47,344 nt of DNA from a virus. Each line of letters opens with the position of its first letter. Within the stretch, counting starts at the first letter, position 1. A program made the position numbers and the translations under genes. Below are positions 34,086 to 41,861 of the stretch, one piece after another. Under the pieces are notes generated by a model. It saw only the letters and a program-made list of their open reading frames with translations, ran no database searches and was not told where the DNA came from. The stretch spans positions 1 to 47,344 of the IMG/VR virus record IMGVR_UViG_3300003654_000037; one strand, written 5' to 3'.

Positions 34086-36368
34086 TTAATCATTAGTTGT
34101 TTTTGCGTGTATATAATAAATTATGCCACCCACTGTAATAGCAATAGTACTATTAGGTGCTGTTGCCCCTACTGTTGTAACTGTTGGACCTGTTAATGTT
34201 AAAACACCAGCATTATCAAATTGTAATCTTTTCACTCCTGCTCCATCTGATATAATAATGTTATTGGTTAAACCAGATGCTAACCCTGTTATATTAGCAC
34301 CTATAATTGTATTACCACTACCTGTGGTTACACCTCTACCTGAATTGTGTCCTATATATGTATTATTAATACCCGTTGTATTATCACCTCCTGAAGTATA
34401 TCCAAGAGAACAATTATTTGAAGCAATTGTAAGAGCCCCTAATGCACTTAAACCTACTGCTACGTTTCTTACAGAAGCTGTATTATCAAGATTATTTAAT
34501 GCGTATTTTCCTACTGCTGTATTTTCAGATCCATTCCAACTATTGACCATAGCCCCAAAACCAACTGCTGTATTACTTGATTGTCCATTCTTTCTTAAAG
34601 TATCACTACCAAGTGCTGTATTATCGTGTCCATTTGTGTTATTACGAAGTGCTTGCCAACCTAAAGAAGTATTATTAGTTCCATCTGTATTAGCAAACCC
34701 TGCCTCATATCCTACAAATGTACCATTAACACCAGCTGTAGAATTTCCTGCTCTATATCCTAATGACGTTAAAAATGGAGTTGCTAATTGTGCTCTAGCA
34801 ACTCTCTCCCCACCACCTCTTATATCTAACAATCCACTTACTCTAACTATACCTGTAAAATAATTGTCTGTAATAGAACTATTACCAAATACCATTGTGT
34901 TGGATATACTAGTCTTTGCTCCATTGCCAATTGCTGTTGAGTTACTTAAAGTAGCAACAGTACAATCTGCCAAATATCCAATGTATGTATTCCTATTACC
35001 TGTTGTGTTGGTTAATCCTGCTTTTGAACCTAAAGCTGCATTCTCTACTCCTGTGGTGGTATTCCAGAGTGACTCAAAGCCATCTCCTGTATTATTACTT
35101 CCATTAGTAGAAAAATATAACGACCTTGAACCTGTTGCAGAATTTCTGACTCCTGATGAATTACTTACTAACGAATCAACACCAATTGCTATATTGTGTT
35201 CTCCTGATGTTTGATTTGCCATTGCACCAGAACCAAAAGCTGTATTATTAAAAAATTCGTTAGCTGCACTTGTCCCTCTTAAAGCACTATCACCAACAGC
35301 TGTATTTCTTGTGTTAAATACTCCTGCGTTATTACTTGATAACTGCATAGCATTATGTCCTATGGCTGTATTCCCTGTTCTTCCTACCGTTGAAGCACCA
35401 GCATTTTGCCCAAAAGATACATTAGCCTTTAGATGGTCTATTTTCCCAGCTTTAATATTATTTACTCTTATATTAAATGGAATGTTATCAGTAGTACCTA
35501 TGAAGTTTGTTCCATCAACTGTCCCTGCATTACCAGTTAAACCCCAACCACCACCAACAGTAGCAAAAGACAAAACACCAGAACCGTCTGTAATTAATGC
35601 TTGATTAACTGTTCCATCAGCAGAAGGTAAAGTAAAACTATTTCCTCTAAATTTCCAATTAGTTACGTTATTTGGTAAAGCAAATTCAAAAGATTGTGAT
35701 ACAGCACCATATCCAAGGGCTATGGCATTGGATACTACTGCTCCTGCTCCATTAGAGGAGCCGCCTATAAAAGTACATTGGTTAAAATCTGGATAATTAA
35801 ACATTCCTGCATTATGCCCAACAGCAACATTTTCACTACCTGTAATATTAAAATAAAGTGATTGGTAACCTATTACTGTATTCTGTATTCCTGTAGTTGT
35901 GTTCAATCCAGCACCATAACCAAAACCACTATTTTGATCTCCATCATTCATTAATAAAGACATACCACCAACGGCAGTATTACTTGTTCCTACTATATTA
36001 ACATTTAAAGCATTTGCTCCTAAAGCTGTATTAGTACTACCTATAGTGTTATTGACAAGTGCTTGAAAACCAATAGCGGTATTATCGGTACCTATAGTAA
36101 TTGTATTACCAGCAAAATAACCAAAAAAAGTATTGTTTAATAAATGGTCTATTTTACCTGCTTTCTCATTATTTACACGGATATTAAAGGGGATATTATC
36201 AGTTGTTCCAATGAAATCAATTCCATCAACTGTACCTGCATTTCCTGTTAAACCCCAACCACTACTTAATTCAGAAAGTGTTACAAATGGATTTCCAGCT
36301 GATGGTAAAACTCCATTTATTAAAGCTTGATAAATTGTATTAGAAACTAATTGTTTTATATCAGTCAT
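34086..36368 (-). CDS. YadA-head-like fibre protein 1
   Basis: 760 aa. A short helical N-terminus leads to a module (residues 37-75: GWGLTGNAGTVDG, IGTTDNIPFNIRVNN, AGKIDHL) that recurs at 274-313. Around and after it run many copies of 'GxxNTAIGxxAL' (left-handed beta-roll repeats as in YadA heads and hep/Hag repeats). Such fibres usually end in a self-cleaving chaperone (peptidase S74), but none is visible; the end is a short IRL-like strand region (NIIISDGAGVKRLQFDNAG, then TVGATAPNSTIAI). Probably a trimeric head or tail fibre. Antisense ORFs across the repeats are by-products. Confidence 0.8.
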   Translation of the reverse strand: MTDIKQLVSNTIYQALINGVLPSAGNPFVTLSELSSGWGLTGNAGTVDGIDFIGTTDNIPFNIRVNNEKAGKIDHLLNNTFFGYFAGNTITIGTDNTAIGFQALVNNTIGSTNTALGANALNVNIVGTSNTAVGGMSLLMNDGDQNSGFGYGAGLNTTTGIQNTVIGYQSLYFNITGSENVAVGHNAGMFNYPDFNQCTFIGGSSNGAGAVVSNAIALGYGAVSQSFEFALPNNVTNWKFRGNSFTLPSADGTVNQALITDGSGVLSFATVGGGWGLTGNAGTVDGTNFIGTTDNIPFNIRVNNIKAGKIDHLKANVSFGQNAGASTVGRTGNTAIGHNAMQLSSNNAGVFNTRNTAVGDSALRGTSAANEFFNNTAFGSGAMANQTSGEHNIAIGVDSLVSNSSGVRNSATGSRSLYFSTNGSNNTGDGFESLWNTTTGVENAALGSKAGLTNTTGNRNTYIGYLADCTVATLSNSTAIGNGAKTSISNTMVFGNSSITDNYFTGIVRVSGLLDIRGGGERVARAQLATPFLTSLGYRAGNSTAGVNGTFVGYEAGFANTDGTNNTSLGWQALRNNTNGHDNTALGSDTLRKNGQSSNTAVGFGAMVNSWNGSENTAVGKYALNNLDNTASVRNVAVGLSALGALTIASNNCSLGYTSGGDNTTGINNTYIGHNSGRGVTTGSGNTIIGANITGLASGLTNNIIISDGAGVKRLQFDNAGVLTLTGPTVTTVGATAPNSTIAITVGGIIYYIHAKTTND

Positions 36369-36383
36369 TGTCTTAGGTATTAA

Positions 36384-37007
36384 TTATATAACAGTTGTTA
36401 TTACTAATTCTGTTGTTAATGCATCATAAGCAAATGCTGCTAAAACATCATCTTCTCCACCAGCATTATAACTAAGTGATTCACCTTGTCTAATTGTTGC
36501 TCCTAACCACGACCCATCTGTAATACCTGCATTATATACTGATACAGATCTGGCTCCTGCGGCTATACTTGCAACACCTGCTCCTGAAACTCTAAGTAAA
36601 CTAGGAGTTCTTGTTACTCCTGTAAATTTAGAATTAAGAGAAGTTACTTGTGTTAGGATATTATTAAGTACTAACTGTGGATTTACAAGTTCTAATGGTC
36701 CAACAGGGACAACCAGGGCTCCAGATGCATTATAATAAATAGGAGCATTAAATACTGATGTATCTGTATCAAATATTCTTACTTGTAAATAAGTAGGAGT
36801 TCCTACTCCACCTAAATCTACTACAAGACTTTGTTCAAATTCTTTACCATTTTGTAGAGAAGCTAATACAGCAGCTAAAGTAACTTCAGTAGCTCCTCCT
36901 ACTGGTGGAGGCATTGCTACAAGAGCACTTAATAATTCAAGTACACTACGTTGATAAGGAAAATTATTTCCTTTATTTCCTAAATCTTTTGTATTTCCTA
37001 TTGACAT
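36384..37007 (-). CDS. Fibre-associated structural protein
   Basis: 207 aa starting MSIGNTKDLGNKGNNFPYQ, a start I recall in small structural proteins of Flavobacteriia/Bacteroidia phages. It has a helix with Pro (ELLSALVAMPPPVGG), then a beta-rich body (YLQVRIFDTDTSVFNAPIYY, SVSVYNAGITDGSWLGATI). It lies between two YadA-like fibre genes (26 bp and 16 bp gaps), so it may cap or anchor a fibre. Confidence 0.65.
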   Translation of the reverse strand: MSIGNTKDLGNKGNNFPYQRSVLELLSALVAMPPPVGGATEVTLAAVLASLQNGKEFEQSLVVDLGGVGTPTYLQVRIFDTDTSVFNAPIYYNASGALVVPVGPLELVNPQLVLNNILTQVTSLNSKFTGVTRTPSLLRVSGAGVASIAAGARSVSVYNAGITDGSWLGATIRQGESLSYNAGGEDDVLAAFAYDALTTELVITTVI

Positions 37008-37032
37008 GATATATTGTATTTAATGTTATATT

Positions 37033-39183
37033 TTATAATATTTCATATGTAAATGTAAACCCTGCTGTTACGGATATTATGGAAGTTGCTACAAATTGAA
37101 CATTAGCTCTATCACCTACTGAATCACCTCCTATAGCCATACCTTGACTAGAACAACAAGCTACATATCCTACTCCACCACATTGATAAGAGGTTGTAAA
37201 GTTACTTGGTATAGGTAAAGAAATATAAAGTACAGATGAAACAAGAGCTGTACATGTTACATCAAATAAACCACTTACAGTTACTGCATTACCAACTCTT
37301 AAATATGTACATTGACGAGGGGTTGATGATGTTATATTTGATTGATTTGTTAAAGTAGGAGTATAAGTTCCACTAAATACAGTTGTGTTTATACCCAGTG
37401 CACCAGTAGCATCAACTTCAACTAATCTATTTCCTATTCCAGCTAAATTTCCTATTGTACCTACACCTGCAGAATCAAATTGTAAACGTGTATTCCCTGA
37501 TCCATCTGCTAATATAATATTATTACTTAAATTAAAAACTAATCCTCCAACAAATGCTCCAATAATTGTATTAGAGTTACCTGTAGTAATACCTGCTCCG
37601 GTATAAGCACCTATATATGTATTGTTATTACCAGATGTGTGTAAGGTACCTGATTGTGTACCAACTGCAGTATTATTGTCTCCATTAATATCATAAAGAG
37701 CATTATGACCAACTGCAGTATTATAATTACCTATACTATTAAAATTAAGTGCACCTGCACCCATAGCAGTATTATTAATACCTACGGTATTATGTAAAAG
37801 AGCTGAAAATCCATTAGCAGTATTTAATACTCCATCAATATTATAAAAAAGAGAATTAAATCCAGTGGCTGTATTTTGAGTTCCATTAACATTGTCATGT
37901 AATGCATTAGTTCCAATAGCTGTATTACCACTTCCTGATAAATTATTACGTAAAGTACTTCTTCCAAAAGCTGTATTACGATTTCCTGTTATATTATTAA
38001 GCAGTGAATAATGTCCAACAGCAGTGTTAAATAGCCCTGTATTTACAATTCCTGCCTGATAACCAAAAAAAGTATTTGCAGTTATTAAAGCACTTTCTAT
38101 TCTACCTGCTTGAAAATTATTTACTCTTATATTAAAAGGTACATCATCTGTGGTACCAATGAAGTTAAGTCCATCAATTGTACTTGCATTACCTAATAAA
38201 TACCAAGCAGTTCCACCACCTCCTGGATTAACCCAAGACATTACTCCTGTTGTAGTAGATGATAATACAAAACCACTAGTTCCTGGGAATGTAGTAGGTA
38301 ATGCATAACTATCTCCTTGAAATTTGAAATTAGTTACAGCATCTGGTATAGCAAATTCTAATGATGCGGCTACAGCACCATATCCAAGAGCTATAGCTTC
38401 TGTAGTTGAATTAGTTGCTATATTAGAAAAAGCACCTATTATAGTATTGTTATTTCCTATTGTATTATTGCTACCTGAATTATACCCAACGGCTGTATTA
38501 TTTATTCCTGTTGAATTATTAGATAGTGCTGACATACCTATAGCAGTATTATTAGCTCCTGTTGTATTAATAAATAAAGTATAATTACCAACGGCTGTAT
38601 TTCTTAATCCTAAAGTATCAAATAAAAGAGCATATGCTCCTATTGCAGTGTTATCATTTCCTATGGTATTAAAATAAAGAGTTGCTGCTCCTATAGCTGT
38701 GTTAGCGTTTCCTGTGGTATTGGAAAAAAGTGCTTGTTGTCCATTAGCCGTATTATCAAGTCCATCACTGTTATTAAGAGCATATGAACCAGTTGCCGTA
38801 TTACCACCACCTATAGTATTAACCTTTCCTGCTTTAAAACCATAAAAAGTATTCCATAACAACTGATCTATTCTTCCTGCTGGCTGATTATTTACTCTAA
38901 AGTTTAAAGGTACATTATCAGTGGTACCTACGAAATCAGTTCCATCAACTGTACTAGCATTACCTAATAAAGCCCAACCAAATCCTCCAGGTGGTACTAA
39001 TGGTAAAATAGAAGCTATTATATCAGAAAATTCAATTATTCTATTTTCATACTTAATTTCATTTCCTGGAGGGCTAACTCTATAAAATGAAAACACATCA
39101 TCTGCCACTAATCCTAGAGGAAATGTAACAACTAAATCCGTTAAATATGTATATCTGGTATTAAATCTGCTGAATAGTGCCAT
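37033..39183 (-). CDS. YadA-head-like fibre protein 2 with tip domain
   Basis: 716 aa. The N-terminal ~65 residues (YTYLTDLVVTFPLGLVADDV) form a probable attachment domain. The module ALLGNASTVDG/IGTTDNVPLNF.VNN occurs at 69-107 and again near residue 330, each followed by many 'GNxNTAIGxxAL' repeats. The last ~110 residues (SGTYTPTLTNQSNITSSTPR, YLRVGNAVTVSGLFDVTC) are a beta-sandwich tip common in phage fibres. The protein is paralogous to the 760-aa fibre but keeps a different N- and C-terminus. A receptor-contacting role for the tip is inferred. Confidence 0.8.
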   Translation of the reverse strand: MALFSRFNTRYTYLTDLVVTFPLGLVADDVFSFYRVSPPGNEIKYENRIIEFSDIIASILPLVPPGGFGWALLGNASTVDGTDFVGTTDNVPLNFRVNNQPAGRIDQLLWNTFYGFKAGKVNTIGGGNTATGSYALNNSDGLDNTANGQQALFSNTTGNANTAIGAATLYFNTIGNDNTAIGAYALLFDTLGLRNTAVGNYTLFINTTGANNTAIGMSALSNNSTGINNTAVGYNSGSNNTIGNNNTIIGAFSNIATNSTTEAIALGYGAVAASLEFAIPDAVTNFKFQGDSYALPTTFPGTSGFVLSSTTTGVMSWVNPGGGGTAWYLLGNASTIDGLNFIGTTDDVPFNIRVNNFQAGRIESALITANTFFGYQAGIVNTGLFNTAVGHYSLLNNITGNRNTAFGRSTLRNNLSGSGNTAIGTNALHDNVNGTQNTATGFNSLFYNIDGVLNTANGFSALLHNTVGINNTAMGAGALNFNSIGNYNTAVGHNALYDINGDNNTAVGTQSGTLHTSGNNNTYIGAYTGAGITTGNSNTIIGAFVGGLVFNLSNNIILADGSGNTRLQFDSAGVGTIGNLAGIGNRLVEVDATGALGINTTVFSGTYTPTLTNQSNITSSTPRQCTYLRVGNAVTVSGLFDVTCTALVSSVLYISLPIPSNFTTSYQCGGVGYVACCSSQGMAIGGDSVGDRANVQFVATSIISVTAGFTFTYEIL

Positions 39184-39263
39184 GAGAAATATAGTTATAC
39201 TATTAATATACTAAACCTAGAGCAAATATACAACTATATTATAACATAATTTAAAAATAAAAA

Positions 39264-39286
39264 ATCCAGAGATGTTATCTCTGGAT
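39264..39286 (-). terminator. Intrinsic terminator between the 123-aa gene and fibre 2
   Basis: A perfect 10-bp stem (ATCCAGAGAT/ATCTCTGGAT) with a 3-nt loop, followed in the minus-strand transcript by TTTTTATTTTTAAA. It closes the upstream unit before the fibre operon. Confidence 0.9.
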
Positions 39287-39301
39287 CTTTTACCCTTAAC
39301 C

Positions 39302-39341
39302 AAAAAGTCCAAATACAATGAAAGTCTTGTATTTATAGGAC
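39302..39341 (-). terminator. Second, upstream terminator hairpin
   Basis: GTCC/GGAC and AAATACAA/TTGTATTT pair around an 8-nt loop with a 3-nt bulge, followed by TTTTTG in the minus-strand transcript. It lies 37 bp after the 123-aa gene stop and makes a tandem terminator with 39264-39286. Confidence 0.7.
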
Positions 39342-39378
39342 AAATGTAAGAATTATTTATTTATAAACCAAGTTTATT

Positions 39379-39750
39379 TTAATAAAAATCTCTCTTAACC
39401 GTTTTACTATTATTCATAGGATTCATTTGAACCAATTGTCTAGAAGTAACCCTTCCAGTAATCGTATCTGTAGTTTCTTCAATACACACCAGTGGGACAA
39501 AAGTCACGGCCTCGGCTACAGCATATGAAGTACCACCATCTACTAAATTATTTAATTGCTGAGTAGTAACTTGAACCACACAACCTACATAGTCTATTTG
39601 CATAGCTTTAGTAGATTTCATCCACCCCTCATCTTTAGAAGATGCTTTGCTGATTAACTTAAAGGTGTCTCCGTTACCCCAAAAGATAATATCTTTTACA
39701 TTGTCTTTGGCTTGACTAGCTGTAGTGTTACTTAATGTTTTAGTTTCCAT
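39379..39750 (-). CDS. Small conserved protein, unknown
   Basis: 123 aa from ATG 39750 (METKTLSNTTASQAKDNVKD). An upstream in-frame ATG (39834) overlaps the exported-protein gene, and its extra 28 residues look like translated promoter and leader. The body has IDYVGCVVQVTTQQLNNLV and AVTFVPLVCIEETTDTITGR. It has its own terminators after it and an AT-rich leader (ATCAACAAACTATG) before it. I recall similar short proteins at this edge of crAss-like late regions, with no function. Confidence 0.6.
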   Translation of the reverse strand: METKTLSNTTASQAKDNVKDIIFWGNGDTFKLISKASSKDEGWMKSTKAMQIDYVGCVVQVTTQQLNNLVDGGTSYAVAEAVTFVPLVCIEETTDTITGRVTSRQLVQMNPMNNSKTVKRDFY

Positions 39751-39799
39751 AGTTTGTTGATTTAATATAAGTGAGTTCTTATATAGTGTAAAGATACTA

Positions 39800-40063
39800 T
39801 TATTTTTGCTTTGGCATACTAAATCCATCCCCATCTACCTTATTCTTAGTTCTCAACCTTTTATTTCTTAAGTAAGAAGTACCATTACTTTGTATAAGTC
39901 TATCAGTATGCTGTCTACCAAAATGACGCATCTGTTTATGTTTATGATGTCTTACTTTAAAATTAAATCTAGAACCTCCTTTCTCACTACTACCTCTACC
40001 TGCAGTTTGAGAATAAGATATAGAAGATAAACATATGAGTATAGAAAGTATAATTTTTATCAT
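39800..40063 (-). CDS. Small exported basic protein (signal peptide)
   Basis: 87 aa from ATG 40063. Residues 1-18 (MIKIILSILICLSSISYS) are a good Sec signal peptide with cleavage after Ser18 (S-Y-S then QTAGRG); there is no lipobox. The mature part is short, very basic and His-rich (KVRHHKHKQMRHFGRQHTDR) and seems unstructured. A longer frame starting at 40168 covers a G-rich intergenic segment and is less likely. It is the last gene before the divergent switch. It would act in the periplasm or outside; function unknown. Confidence 0.6.
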   Translation of the reverse strand: MIKIILSILICLSSISYSQTAGRGSSEKGGSRFNFKVRHHKHKQMRHFGRQHTDRLIQSNGTSYLRNKRLRTKNKVDGDGFSMPKQK

Positions 40064-40392
40064 TGGCAAATATATAAATTTTTTATAAAATTTTTGGTAT
40101 ATTTTTTTTAGTGGAAGGAGGAGAGGGTTGGGGGTCTGTAGCGATTGAAAATCCAAATCCAAATTCACTGGGGGTACCCCACCTCTTTTCTAAACATGAT
40201 CTCAAATTCAGAGAAATATCCTATGAATTATTCATACTAGTATATTATTTATACTATCTATACTATATCTATACTATGATGTTGTTGTTGTTATTCATAC
40301 TACTATGTGTATGTATTATATCTGATGTCTTGTTCAATGCTATCTTATATATATGTATCTACTACATACATTGTTATACTATAAGCATTAAA
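40064..40392. other. Divergent intergenic region
   Basis: About 330 bp between the minus-strand late genes and the plus-strand early genes. It holds a G-rich segment on the plus strand (40113-40135: runs GG, GG, GG, GGG, GGGGG), a GC-rich palindrome GGGGTACCCC (40171-40180), a triplet of TATACTAT-type repeats (40243-40280) and further AT-rich sequence. A plus-strand 115-codon frame across it has a start inside the G-rich segment and no coding-like composition. It probably contains regulatory or replication signals. Confidence 0.5.
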
Positions 40393-40411
40393 ATAACACT
40401 CTTTATAATTG
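40393..40411 (+). promoter_or_regulatory. Early promoter motif, copy 1
   Basis: ATAACACTCTTTATAATTG. First of 15 copies of a 19-bp motif starting ATAACACT with TTA at positions 11-13. It drives a ~105-nt unit that ends in a terminator and has no clear ORF (candidate RNA gene). Confidence 0.75.
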
Positions 40412-40519
40412 CACATTATTTGGACTATGATACAGGAGGGACTGGATGTGCCACATGACAGTAGAAGATAGGGCTTCTGCAAAGACCAACAATCCTAACA
40501 GATTGTTGGTTTCTTTTTT
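40412..40519 (+). ncRNA. Candidate small RNA between early promoter copy 1 and a terminator
   Basis: About 75 nt lie between the promoter-like motif and a perfect 10-bp terminator stem (ACCAACAATC/GATTGTTGGT) followed by TTCTTTTTT. The longest ATG frames are 14 codons (from ATGATACAG) or run into the terminator, so it is probably not a normal gene. It lacks the CCYTAA leader element found before the coding cassettes, which also argues for RNA rather than protein. Confidence 0.5.
40485..40519 (+). terminator. Terminator of early unit 1
   Basis: Perfect 10-bp stem, 6-nt loop (CTAACA), then TTCTTTTTT. Confidence 0.9.
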
Positions 40520-40533
40520 AATACTATACTTAT

Positions 40534-40552
40534 ATAACACTCTTTATAATTG
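40534..40552 (+). promoter_or_regulatory. Early promoter motif, copy 2
   Basis: ATAACACTCTTTATAATTG, identical to copy 1. The 64-aa gene begins 19 bp after it. Confidence 0.75.
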
Positions 40553-40570
40553 AACCAATCTACACATACA

Positions 40571-40765
40571 ATGAACACACTTACTTACAAAATCAGCGAT
40601 TATGGAACTCCAGGAGATACCACTAATCATTCTCAAACATTTGAATCTATGGACAAAGCCAAATCAGCGGCTTATCAATTTCTCATTGGAGACTTTGGAT
40701 TTCAAATTTGGGACATCCAACTAAATGGAATTAAAATTACAGAATCAAACTTTAAAGGCTCATAG
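40571..40765 (+). CDS. Early small protein, unknown
   Basis: 64 aa from ATG 40571 (MNTLTYKISDYGTPG). A TTG 21 bp upstream is in frame but lies inside the promoter motif, so it is rejected. Alpha/beta: FESMDKAKSAAYQFLIGDFG and FQIWDIQLNGIKI. A short cassette with promoter copy 2 before it and a terminator overlapping its stop codon. No family recognised. Confidence 0.6.
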   Translation: MNTLTYKISDYGTPGDTTNHSQTFESMDKAKSAAYQFLIGDFGFQIWDIQLNGIKITESNFKGS

Positions 40766-40778
40766 CCTTTAAAGTTTT
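40751..40778 (+). terminator. Terminator overlapping the 64-aa gene stop
   Basis: TTTAAAGGCT/AGCCTTTAAA, a 10-bp stem with 3-nt loop CAT, then GTTTTATTT. The stop codon lies in the loop and stem. Confidence 0.85.
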
Positions 40779-40788
40779 ATTTACAACC

Positions 40789-40807
40789 ATAACACTCTTT
40801 ATATTTG
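40789..40807 (+). promoter_or_regulatory. Early promoter motif, copy 3
   Basis: ATAACACTCTTTATATTTG. The end reads TATATTTG, which also matches the host -7 consensus. Followed by leader AAACCCTTAATAC and ATG at 40836. Confidence 0.75.
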
Positions 40808-40835
40808 AATATAAACCCTTAATACATAAAAACAA

Positions 40836-41204
40836 ATGAAAAATGAAACAATAATGTATATGGTGGCCTATGGCCGTGATAGACAAAAAATGATGAATTC
40901 AGGTTGGGGATGTGGTTATCTTATGATACCTAATACACATCCTGTTATTATCAACTTCATTGCTGAAAAAGCAAAACCTCCTGTATTGGATGAAGACGGA
41001 TATGATTCAGAACAATATACAAGAAACTATCTTAATGTAAATGTTGGTAAAGAAATAACATATACAGCAGAAGAAACTGTAAATGGTATTACTTACACAG
41101 TCATTGGATTTGATACGGCTCAAGCATATCATAATGAAACTCACGATTTTAAATGGGTATTTAATGCAACAGTTGAAATGAAAAGAATAATTGACAGTTT
41201 ATAA
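40836..41204 (+). CDS. Early protein, unknown
   Basis: 122 aa. The N-terminus is MKNETIMYMVAYGRDRQKMM, then GWGCGYLMIPNTHPVI. The middle is acidic (PVLDEDGYDSEQYTRNY), and the C-terminal half is beta-rich (EITYTAEETVNGITYTVIGF). It is the third-longest gene of the cassette array. The coding start is set by the CCCTTAA leader element 22-28 bp upstream. No catalytic motif is visible, and I do not recognise the family. Confidence 0.65.
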   Translation: MKNETIMYMVAYGRDRQKMMNSGWGCGYLMIPNTHPVIINFIAEKAKPPVLDEDGYDSEQYTRNYLNVNVGKEITYTAEETVNGITYTVIGFDTAQAYHNETHDFKWVFNATVEMKRIIDSL

Positions 41205-41209
41205 ACAAA

Positions 41210-41235
41210 AAGGAGAGAAATCTCCTTATGTTTTC
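41210..41235 (+). terminator. Terminator after the 122-aa gene
   Basis: AAGGAGA/TCTCCTT with a GAAA tetraloop, then ATGTTTTCC. Confidence 0.8.
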
Positions 41236-41243
41236 CTTAAAGC

Positions 41244-41262
41244 ATAACACTCTTTATATTTA
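41244..41262 (+). promoter_or_regulatory. Early promoter motif, copy 4
   Basis: ATAACACTCTTTATATTTA, followed by TTAATCCTTAAACC and ATG at 41285. Confidence 0.75.
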
Positions 41263-41284
41263 ATAATTAATCCTTAAACCTATT

Positions 41285-41521
41285 ATGAAAAAACAACCTT
41301 ATTCAAACAGTAGAATGTTCATAGAATATATTCTAATAGCATTTTCAAGTTACCTATTACTTTCTCTTGTAATTGCTCTAATTGGAGATTACACTTATAG
41401 AGAAGTGTTAGCATCACCGTGTCAAATGATTGGTGTATTTACCCTTTATTGGTGGGTACCCATATTCAGAATGGTTGATATGGACTCTTATAATTGTGAA
41501 TGTATCATTAGGGGCAATTAG
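41285..41521 (+). CDS. Early membrane protein
   Basis: 78 aa with two hydrophobic segments, about residues 13-33 (IEYILIAFSSYLLLSLVIAL) and 42-58 (ASPCQMIGVFTLYWWV), separated by a polar loop (GDYTYREV). The ends are polar (MKKQPYSNSRM, and NCECIIRGN). An early-expressed inner-membrane protein could block superinfection or disturb the host membrane, but nothing in the sequence fixes this. Single-gene cassette. Confidence 0.6.
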   Translation: MKKQPYSNSRMFIEYILIAFSSYLLLSLVIALIGDYTYREVLASPCQMIGVFTLYWWVPIFRMVDMDSYNCECIIRGN

Positions 41522-41534
41522 CCCTTAATGTTTT
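41506..41534 (+). terminator. Terminator after the 78-aa gene
   Basis: CATTAGGGGC/GCCCTTAATG (one wobble), 5-nt loop AATTA, then TTTTA. It overlaps the stop codon. Confidence 0.8.
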
Positions 41535-41540
41535 ACTCAA

Positions 41541-41559
41541 ATAACACTCTTTATAATTG
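41541..41559 (+). promoter_or_regulatory. Early promoter motif, copy 5
   Basis: ATAACACTCTTTATAATTG, then leader AAAACCCTAAATAAAATG leading to the 64-aa gene. Confidence 0.75.
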
Positions 41560-41584
41560 ATATTGACCTAAAACCCTAAATAAA

Positions 41585-41779
41585 ATGAAAAATACTATTG
41601 TTGTAAACAAAAACACTAACAAGATATATTACGAAGGTGTTGACAGACAAGATTGTATGAATGCAATTAAATCTGATTTTATGAAACATATTGAAAGTGG
41701 TTTAGAAATGAGTTCCTTCCCTTACAAGGTAATTGAGGTAACTGATGATGAACTAATTAAAATGAGTTATCATATATAA
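41585..41779 (+). CDS. Early small protein, unknown
   Basis: 64 aa: MKNTIVVNKNTNKIYYEGVD then DCMNAIKSDFMKHIESGLEM and a beta end (KVIEVTDDELIKM). The beta-hairpin, helix and strand order suggests a compact alpha/beta fold. It is a one-gene cassette with promoter copy 5 and a terminator after it. No known family. Confidence 0.6.
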   Translation: MKNTIVVNKNTNKIYYEGVDRQDCMNAIKSDFMKHIESGLEMSSFPYKVIEVTDDELIKMSYHI

Positions 41780-41788
41780 ATATAAGAG

Positions 41789-41818
41789 AACAGGAGTAAT
41801 CCTGTTTTTTCTTTTTTT
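41789..41818 (+). terminator. Terminator after the 64-aa gene
   Basis: AACAGGA/TCCTGTT, loop GTAA, then TTTTCTTTTTTT. Confidence 0.9.
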
Positions 41819-41819
41819 C

Positions 41820-41838
41820 ATAACACTCTTTATAATTG
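41820..41838 (+). promoter_or_regulatory. Early promoter motif, copy 6
   Basis: ATAACACTCTTTATAATTG, directly after the terminator T-run, then leader CACTAATCCCTAATATAATG. Confidence 0.75.
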
Positions 41839-41861
41839 AATATTCACTAATCCCTAATATA

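Noticed and set aside
34123-35604. Long plus-strand ORFs opposite the fibre gene (246, 116 and 97 aa)
   Set aside because: They are antisense to the NTAIG repeats, whose repeated codons keep the opposite frame open; composition (Pro/Val/Leu-rich, no leader) is not coding-like.
40111-40458. 115-aa plus-strand ORF in the divergent region
   Set aside because: It starts in the G-rich tract, runs through AT-rich repeats and the first early promoter, and ends inside the candidate RNA unit.
40550-40570. TTG start extending the 64-aa gene by seven residues
   Set aside because: The TTG lies inside the promoter motif (40534-40552); the ATG at 40571 is the natural start.
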